Source: an uncultured Collinsella sp.
GTDB lineage: Bacteria > Actinomycetota > Coriobacteriia > Coriobacteriales > Coriobacteriaceae
Direction: 5' to 3'
DNA: 64,000 nt
Assembly: GCA_902470815.1 (NCBI GenBank)
Contig: CABRHS010000001.1
Span: 1 to 64,000, forward strand
A program made the translations under genes and the position numbers. Numbering within the stretch: the stretch's first letter is position 1; each line of letters starts with the position of its first letter. Below, piece after piece: positions 58,593 to 64,000 of the stretch. Under the pieces are notes generated by a model. It searched no databases. It worked only from the letters and a program-made list of their open reading frames with translations, and was not told the DNA's origin.

Positions 58593-60518
58593 ATGGCGTG
58601 GTCCAAGAAGAAGCGCGACGACGGCGCCGACGAGCTGTTCTCCGAGAACGCCCGCATAGAGCGCGAGCGCCGCGAGGGCGCCATCGAGGACGCCCGGGCC
58701 ATGGCCGATAGCTCGGGCACGCCCGAGGAGCAGCTCGAGGTCCCGCGAGACATCTGGGGCACGGTGCGCCGCCTGTGGGGCGCCGCCCGCGGCGAGCGCT
58801 GGCGTTTCGGCGTGGTGGTGGCCGCGATCTTGGCCTACACGGGTTTCCACGTGGCGGCCCCCGCCTACAGTGCGCACGTGATCGACGTGCTGTGGGCCAA
58901 TATCCAGGCCGCGTTCGCCCAGGGGCGCATGTTCACGGTCGGATGGGACACCGGCGGCCGCGAGCTCGCCATCTACTTCGGCATCTGGACGGCCGCCTGC
59001 GCGCTGTACTCGGTGCAGTGCTTTGTCATGGCGGGCTTTGCCGAGAAGCTCAACCTGTCTTTGCGCGCGAGCATCGCCCAGAAGCTCAACCGCCTGCCGC
59101 TCAAGTTCTACGACGCGCATAAGCCCGGCGAGGTGGTGAGCCGGGCCACCAACGACCTGGACAAGATGTCCGAGGTGCTGCAGACGGGCCTGCTCAAGCT
59201 CATGAGCGCCGTGGGGACCATCATGGGCGCGCTCATCATGATGTTCCGCTACAGCTTCCTGCTCACCGGCATCTTCCTGGTGTTCGCCCTGCTTTCCACC
59301 GCGGTCACGCAATACGTTTCCAAGCGCACCCTGCGCCTGGCCGCCGAGCGCCAACGCTATGTGGGCAAGCTCACCGCGACGGTTGAAGAGGCCTACTCCG
59401 GCCGTCTCATCATCAAGAGCTTCAACCGCGAGGGGGCGAGCGCCGCGGAGGTTCGCGAGCTCTCCGACAAGCTCGCGACCGCCAGTCGTCGAGCCGATTT
59501 CATGACGAACGCCATCAGCCCGCTGATCCGCTTCATCATCCGTCTGGCACAGGTCATCATCGCCGTCGTCGCGGGCGGCATGCTGGTGGGAGGGCAGATC
59601 ACCATCGGCGTGTTCCAGGCGTTCTTCCACTACATTTACCAGGTGTCCGAGCCGCTCACCCAGCTCTCGTTCACCATCAACACGCTGCAGAACGCGCTCG
59701 CGAGCGTGGAGCGCGTGTTCGACATCCTGGACGAGGAGGAGGTCGAGCCCGACCCCGTGCCCGAGGCCGCCGCGCACGTGCCGGCGGATGTGGAGGGCCG
59801 CGTGGACTTTGATCGCGTTCGCTTTGGCTATGATCCGGAAAAGCCCCTCATGCGCGATGTGACGTTCCACGTGAAGCCCGGCCAGAAGATCGCCATCGTG
59901 GGCGCCACGGGCGCGGGCAAGACCACGCTCATCAACCTGCTTATGCGTTTTTACGAGATCGATGGCGGAAAGATCGCGCTGGACGGCGTGGACACACATG
60001 CCATGTCGCGCGCCGAGCTGAGGCGGAACTTCGGCATGGTGCTGCAGGATGCATGGCTGTTCGACGGCACGATCGCGGAGAACATCGCCTATGGGCGACC
60101 CGATGCCACGCGGGAGGAGATCGAGGCCGCGGCCAAGATGGCCCGTGTGGACCACTTTGTTCGCACGATGCCGCAGGGGTACGACACGCATGTGGAGAAC
60201 GACGCGGAGAACATCAGCCAGGGGCAGCGCCAGCTGCTCACCATCGCGCGCGTGATCCTGTGCGACCCCAAGATCCTCATTCTGGACGAGGCCACGTCGA
60301 GCGTGGACACGCGCACCGAGCGCGATATCGTCCGCGCGATCGAGACGCTGATGAGCGGACGGACGAGCTTCGTGATCGCCCATCGCCTGAGCACCATCGT
60401 GGACGCCGACCTGATCTTGCATATGCGGGCGGGCACCATCATCGAGCAGGGCACGCACGAGGAGCTGTTGGCGGAGAACGGCCCGTACGCCGAGCTGTAT
60501 AGGAGTCAGTTCGCGTAG
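58593..60518 (+). CDS. Heterodimeric ABC exporter, subunit with catalytic Glu
   Basis: 641 residues. An acidic N-terminal tail (1-60) precedes the six-helix domain (about 65-385) and the ATPase. Walker A is GATGAGKTT, Walker B ILILDEATSSVD with Glu, and the switch is FVIAHRLST. The signature is NISQGQRQL rather than LSGGQ. Thus the active ATP site uses this subunit's Walker motifs and the partner's canonical signature, while the other site is degenerate: a textbook asymmetric exporter. Substrates of such pairs range over drugs, lipids and peptides; not predictable. It overlaps functionally with the preceding gene and is translationally close (one base gap). Confidence 0.93.
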   Translation: MAWSKKKRDDGADELFSENARIERERREGAIEDARAMADSSGTPEEQLEVPRDIWGTVRRLWGAARGERWRFGVVVAAILAYTGFHVAAPAYSAHVIDVLWANIQAAFAQGRMFTVGWDTGGRELAIYFGIWTAACALYSVQCFVMAGFAEKLNLSLRASIAQKLNRLPLKFYDAHKPGEVVSRATNDLDKMSEVLQTGLLKLMSAVGTIMGALIMMFRYSFLLTGIFLVFALLSTAVTQYVSKRTLRLAAERQRYVGKLTATVEEAYSGRLIIKSFNREGASAAEVRELSDKLATASRRADFMTNAISPLIRFIIRLAQVIIAVVAGGMLVGGQITIGVFQAFFHYIYQVSEPLTQLSFTINTLQNALASVERVFDILDEEEVEPDPVPEAAAHVPADVEGRVDFDRVRFGYDPEKPLMRDVTFHVKPGQKIAIVGATGAGKTTLINLLMRFYEIDGGKIALDGVDTHAMSRAELRRNFGMVLQDAWLFDGTIAENIAYGRPDATREEIEAAAKMARVDHFVRTMPQGYDTHVENDAENISQGQRQLLTIARVILCDPKILILDEATSSVDTRTERDIVRAIETLMSGRTSFVIAHRLSTIVDADLILHMRAGTIIEQGTHEELLAENGPYAELYRSQFA

Positions 60519-61035
60519 GCCGAACCTCGGTTTGCGGCATCCGGCCATTCGGCCGAAACGCTTGCAGAGGGTGGGATTGTCGAGAATGACACGAATCAAC
60601 CGTTGATTTTTCGACAATCCCACCCTCATGTACCAACGGTGTCGTTCAGGGGTCGTCAACAGGGTCGCACGGGGACTGTCAGCATGGTGACTCGGGGCAT
60701 CGACAAGGCCGTCCGGAGCGACGGCGTTGCGGCGGCGGGGTCCGTTACCGCTGACGTGCCCTAGACGACCGTTCGGCAGAATGGTCGAAGATCCTTCTGT
60801 GCGTGCGGGGCGTGCCGCAATGCGGCAAGATGGCCGTATGCCACCATGTGCCCGCCCTGTACCTGCTGTTTTGTCCCCGGGATTATTCACTAGAAAATTG
60901 AATCGATTAAACAACCCCTCAACCTGCGACTTTGTAATATTTCTCCTGTTCGACGAAGGGTTGAATATTGCGGATAAGCGGCATACCATTTTCGTTGTTG
61001 TGTTCAAAACGTGTAACAACAGAGGAGGTTGTGTG
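60519..61035. promoter_or_regulatory. Gap before the PTS operon with a long hairpin and promoter
   Basis: About 517 bases without a gene. A 17-bp perfect inverted repeat (60567-60583 with 60611-60627) encloses a second nested hairpin (AATCAA/TTGATT). A promoter-like TTGAAT (60961-60966) and TACCAT (60984-60989), 17 bases apart, lie about 50 bases before the ManX start. A smaller palindrome-like TTGAATCGATTAA at 60898-60910 could be a regulator site. Confidence 0.55.
60567..60627. repeat. 17-bp perfect inverted repeat with nested hairpin
   Basis: GAGGGTGGGATTGTCGA (60567-60583) is followed 27 bases later by its exact complement (60611-60627). The loop holds AATCAA...TTGATT. No T run follows. 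It lies behind the exporter genes and may be a processed or mobile palindromic unit. Confidence 0.85.
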
Positions 61036-62028
61036 ATGGTAAGTATCGTTTTGGCAAGCCACGGTGACTTGGCAGAGGGTCTCAAGATGACCGGTTCGAT
61101 GGTCTTCGGTGATCAGCCCAACGTCGCCACGGTTTCCCTCATGCCGAGCATGGGTCCGGATGACTTCCGCCAGAAGGTGGAAGAGGCGGTCGCTTCCTTC
61201 GACGATCCCGAGGACGTCCTGTTCCTCGTCGATCTGTGGGGCGGCACCCCGTTCAACCAGATCAGCGGTCTGTTTGATGCCCACCCCAACTGGGCGATCC
61301 TGACCGGCGTGAACTTGCCGATGCTCGTCGAGGTGTACACCGCTCGCTTCGACGCATCCAAGACTGCGCACGATATCGCCAAACACGTCATTTCCGAGGC
61401 CCGCGCCGGCGTTCGCGTCAAGCCGGAGTCTCTCGAGCCGGAAGAGGTCAAGCCCGCTGCAGCGGCGGCGCCGGTCGTTTCCCAGGGCGCCATCCCCGAG
61501 GGCACCGTTCTCGGTGACGGACACATCAAGTTCGTGCTCGCTCGCGTCGACACGCGCCTGCTCCACGGTCAGGTGGCGACCACGTGGACCAAGATGACCA
61601 AGCCGGACCGCATCATCGTCGTGTCCGACGCCGTGTCCCACGACGACCTGCGCAAGTCCATGATCATGGAGGCCGCGCCTCCCGGAGTCAAGGCCCACGT
61701 CGTCCCCGTCCAGAAGATGATCGACGTCGCCAAGGACCCGCGTTTCGGCGCCACCAAGGCCATGCTTCTGTTCGAGACCCCTCAGGACCTGCTCCGCGCG
61801 GTCGAGGGCGGCGTGGACATCAAGGAAGTCAACCTTGGCTCCATGGCCCACTCCGTGGGCAAGGTCGTCGTCACCAACGCCATCGCCATGGATAACGACG
61901 ACGTCGAGACGCTCGAGAAGCTCGCCGCCCGCGGCATCACCTTCGACATCCGCAAGGTCCCGGCAGATTCAGCCGAGTCCTTCGACGCGATGATCAAGAA
62001 GGCCAAGTCCGAGCTGGCCGCCCAGTAA
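61036..62028 (+). CDS. PTS system mannose-family EIIAB component
   Basis: 330 residues. EIIA domain (about 1-125): VSIVLASHGDLAEG with the phosphorylatable His9. An Ala/Pro-rich linker (about 130-158) leads to the EIIB domain (about 160-330): LARVDTRLLHGQVATTW with the phosphorylatable His177. The fused IIAB is the ManX type. It passes phosphate to the incoming sugar (mannose, glucose, glucosamine or fructose type; not set by sequence). AGAGGAGG precedes the ATG at 61036. Followed by ManY- and ManZ-like genes with gaps of 10 and 19 bases. Confidence 0.93.
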   Translation: MVSIVLASHGDLAEGLKMTGSMVFGDQPNVATVSLMPSMGPDDFRQKVEEAVASFDDPEDVLFLVDLWGGTPFNQISGLFDAHPNWAILTGVNLPMLVEVYTARFDASKTAHDIAKHVISEARAGVRVKPESLEPEEVKPAAAAAPVVSQGAIPEGTVLGDGHIKFVLARVDTRLLHGQVATTWTKMTKPDRIIVVSDAVSHDDLRKSMIMEAAPPGVKAHVVPVQKMIDVAKDPRFGATKAMLLFETPQDLLRAVEGGVDIKEVNLGSMAHSVGKVVVTNAIAMDNDDVETLEKLAARGITFDIRKVPADSAESFDAMIKKAKSELAAQ

Positions 62029-62038
62029 AGGAGGGAAT

Positions 62039-62854
62039 ATGTCAGCACTTTCGATCGTTCTGATCGCCATCATCGCGCTGCTGGCCGGTATGGAGGGTGT
62101 TCTGGACGAGTTCCAGTTCCACCAGCCGCTCGTGGCCTGTACGCTCATCGGTCTTGTGACCGGCCACCTGCAGGAGGGCGTCATGCTCGGCGGCTCCCTG
62201 CAGATGATCGCCCTCGGCTGGGCGAACGTCGGCGCCGCCATCGCGCCTGACGCCGCCCTCGCCTCCGTCGCGTCCGCCATCATCATGGTGCTCGCGCTCG
62301 ACGGCGGCACCGCCGACTCGCAGACCGCCATCACCACCTCCATCGCCCTTGCCGTGCCGCTGTCCGTTGCAGGCCTGTTCCTCACGATGATCTGCCGCAC
62401 GCTGGCGATCCCCATGGTTCACGCCATGGACGCCGCCGCCGAGAAGGGCAACTTCAAGGGTGTCGAGTTCTGGCAGATCGCCGCTATCCTCATGCAGGGC
62501 ATTCGCATCGCCATCCCGGCCGTGGCCCTGTGCTTCGTCTCGCCCGAGATCGTGACCAACGCGCTCAACATGATGCCCGCATGGCTCTCCGGCGGCATGG
62601 CCGTCGGTGGCGGTATGGTCGCGGCCGTCGGTTACGCGATGGTCATCAACATGATGGCGACCAAGGAGGTCTGGCCGTTCTTCGCGCTCGGCTTCGTCTT
62701 CGCCGCCATTTCCGAGCTCACCCTCATCGCCCTCGGCGTCATCGGCGTGTCCCTCGCCCTGCTGTACCTTGGTCTTAAGGATCTGGCCAAGAACAGCGGT
62801 GGCGGCGCCGGCACCGGCGATCCGCTCGGCGACATCCTGAACGACTACGAGTAA
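62039..62854 (+). CDS. PTS system mannose-family EIIC component
   Basis: 271 residues. About eight membrane helices with the family's LEGVLDEFQFHQPLVACTLIG and LIGLVTGHLQEGVMLGGSLQMIALGW segments near the N-terminus. It forms the substrate channel together with EIID. GGAGGG lies eight bases before the ATG. Part of the operon between the EIIAB and EIID genes. Confidence 0.92.
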   Translation: MSALSIVLIAIIALLAGMEGVLDEFQFHQPLVACTLIGLVTGHLQEGVMLGGSLQMIALGWANVGAAIAPDAALASVASAIIMVLALDGGTADSQTAITTSIALAVPLSVAGLFLTMICRTLAIPMVHAMDAAAEKGNFKGVEFWQIAAILMQGIRIAIPAVALCFVSPEIVTNALNMMPAWLSGGMAVGGGMVAAVGYAMVINMMATKEVWPFFALGFVFAAISELTLIALGVIGVSLALLYLGLKDLAKNSGGGAGTGDPLGDILNDYE

Positions 62855-62873
62855 GGAAGGGAGGACGTACATC

Positions 62874-63794
62874 ATGGCAGAGAACAAGATTCAGCTTTCC
62901 AAGTCCGACCGTATGTCGGTGTGCATGCGTCACCAGTTCCTGCAGGGCTCCTGGAACTACGAGCGCATGCAGAACGGCGGTTGGTGCTTCGCTATGATCC
63001 CCGCGATCAAGAAGCTCTACTCCAACAAGGAGGACCAGATCGCGGCACTCAAGCGTCACATGGAGTTCTACAACACGCATCCGTACGTGTCGGCTCCCGT
63101 CATCGGCGTCACCCTCGCCCTTGAGGAGGACCGCGCCAACGGCGCCCAGGTCGAGGACGCCGCCATCCAGGGTGTTAAGGTCGGTATGATGGGTCCGCTG
63201 GCCGGCGTCGGCGACCCCGTCTTCTGGTTCACCCTTCGCCCGATCCTTGGTGCGCTCGGCGCCTCCCTGGCGCTCGGCGGCTCCATCATGGGCCCGCTGC
63301 TGTTCTTCTTCGCGTGGAACATCATCCGCATCGCTTTCCTGTGGTACACCCAGGAGTTCGGCTACAAGGTCGGCACCTCCATCACCAAGGACCTCTCCGG
63401 CGGCCTCATGGGCAAGATCACCGAGGGTGCTTCTATCCTGGGTATGTTCATCATCGGCGCGCTCGTGCAGCGCTGGGTGAGCATCTCCTTCACCCCGGTC
63501 GTCTCCACGGTGCAGCAGTCCGCTGGCGCTTACATCGACTGGGCCAACCTGCCTGCGGGTACTGAGGGCATCCACCAGGCTCTGAGCCAGTTCGCGGCTC
63601 TCGGCCCCAATGGCCTCGAGGTCGCCAAGGTGACCACGCTCCAGGCCAACCTCGATCAGCTGATCCCCGGCCTCGCCGCCGTGGGCCTCACGCTCCTGTG
63701 CTGCCAGCTGCTCAAGAAGAAGGTCTCCCCGATCGTCATCATCATCGCGCTCTTCGCGGTCGGCATCGTCGCCCGCCTGCTCGGCATCATGTAA
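62874..63794 (+). CDS. PTS system mannose-family EIID component
   Basis: 306 residues. A soluble N-terminal part (LSKSDRMSVCMRHQFLQGSWNYERMQNGGW) carries the conserved EIID segment, followed by GVKVGMMGPLAGVGDPVFWFTLRP and C-terminal membrane helices (last about 280-305). With EIIC it forms the membrane complex and it may serve as a bacteriocin receptor, as in other species. Followed by a terminator. Confidence 0.92.
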   Translation: MAENKIQLSKSDRMSVCMRHQFLQGSWNYERMQNGGWCFAMIPAIKKLYSNKEDQIAALKRHMEFYNTHPYVSAPVIGVTLALEEDRANGAQVEDAAIQGVKVGMMGPLAGVGDPVFWFTLRPILGALGASLALGGSIMGPLLFFFAWNIIRIAFLWYTQEFGYKVGTSITKDLSGGLMGKITEGASILGMFIIGALVQRWVSISFTPVVSTVQQSAGAYIDWANLPAGTEGIHQALSQFAALGPNGLEVAKVTTLQANLDQLIPGLAAVGLTLLCCQLLKKKVSPIVIIIALFAVGIVARLLGIM

Positions 63795-63838
63795 GACTTC
63801 CGGGGTTTAAGCGCTCGCGTCGCGCTTGCACCTGAAAC

Positions 63839-63881
63839 CGCGCCTGCTACCATGGTCTACCATCGGTGGCAGGCGCGTTTT
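63839..63881 (+). terminator. Terminator of the PTS operon
   Basis: CGCGCCTGC (63839-63847) pairs with GCAGGCGCG (63869-63877), extended inward by TACC/GGTG with one G-U pair, followed by TTTT. Confidence 0.85.
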
Positions 63882-63946
63882 GCGATACGCGCGGTCCGCC
63901 GGCGCCGCATGGGCGGATTCGCGATGTGAGAGGAAAGAGGTCCGAG

Positions 63947-64000
63947 ATGGCCCAGTCGCAGAACAGCTCCGTCTACTACACCGAGCGCGCCACGTCGTTC
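63947..64000 (+). CDS. Start of an unidentified gene, cut by the window edge
   Basis: Only the first 18 codons are visible (MAQSQNSSVYYTERATSF). GAGGAAAGAGG ribosome-binding site upstream supports the start. The peptide is too short to identify. It lies 153 bases after the PTS operon, in the same direction. Confidence 0.6.
   Translation, partial: MAQSQNSSVYYTERATSF

Overview
The window looks like a chromosomal piece of a GC-rich gut actinobacterium of the class Coriobacteriia, most likely Collinsella or a close relative. This is an inference from the high GC third positions, the rpsF-ssb-rpsR-rplI-dnaB order, full-length actinobacterial-type housekeeping proteins, a mannose-family PTS and a sortase-anchored surface protein. 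No 16S gene is present, so the genus is not proven.

Layout. 1-7 kb: end of rpsF, ssb, rpsR, rplI, a DnaA-box-rich gap, dnaB, then purA, purD and a NUDIX hydrolase. 7-14.6 kb: an ABC exporter, a one-helix membrane protein, pyridoxamine kinase (minus), phosphoglucomutase, and a minus-strand pair (small tail-anchored protein plus cysteine desulfurase). 14.8-18.4 kb: purF, purM, purN. 18.6-22.7 kb: a parvulin-type foldase, a YqeY-like protein and a YtrA-type GntR/ABC operon with a visible operator. 22.9-34 kb: a tyrosine phosphatase, an LTA-synthase-like sulfatase, a nitroreductase, a MITE-like inverted-repeat element, an unrecognised endonuclease-like protein, the Kup potassium transporter and the RlmKL rRNA methyltransferase.

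34.2-47.9 kb is the accessory core of the window: an integrative and probably mobilizable element of about 13.7 kb inserted in the 3' half of an initiator tRNA-Met gene. Its ends are a 116-bp imperfect direct repeat (111/116 identical). It carries a tyrosine integrase and an excisionase at the right end, an SF3-helicase replication protein, a MobV-like relaxase with a candidate oriT, an XRE regulator, small unknown gene pairs, and a 1235-residue coiled-coil surface protein with an embedded CAP domain and an IPQTG sortase signal.

47.9-64 kb returns to chromosome: LarE, a HAD phosphatase, FucO with a LacI-family regulator, a divergent LysR/YeiH-type exporter pair, a second copy of the endonuclease-like family flanked by minisatellites, a heterodimeric ABC exporter with one degenerate ATPase, a manXYZ-type PTS operon, and the start of an unidentified gene at the right edge.

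The genes that act together are the purine pathway genes (purA, purD, purF, purM, purN), the GntR-ABC operon, the two-subunit exporter, the PTS operon and the modules of the integrative element. The most novel-looking items are the integrative element with its surface-protein cargo and the two paralogous endonuclease-like proteins next to unusual repeats.
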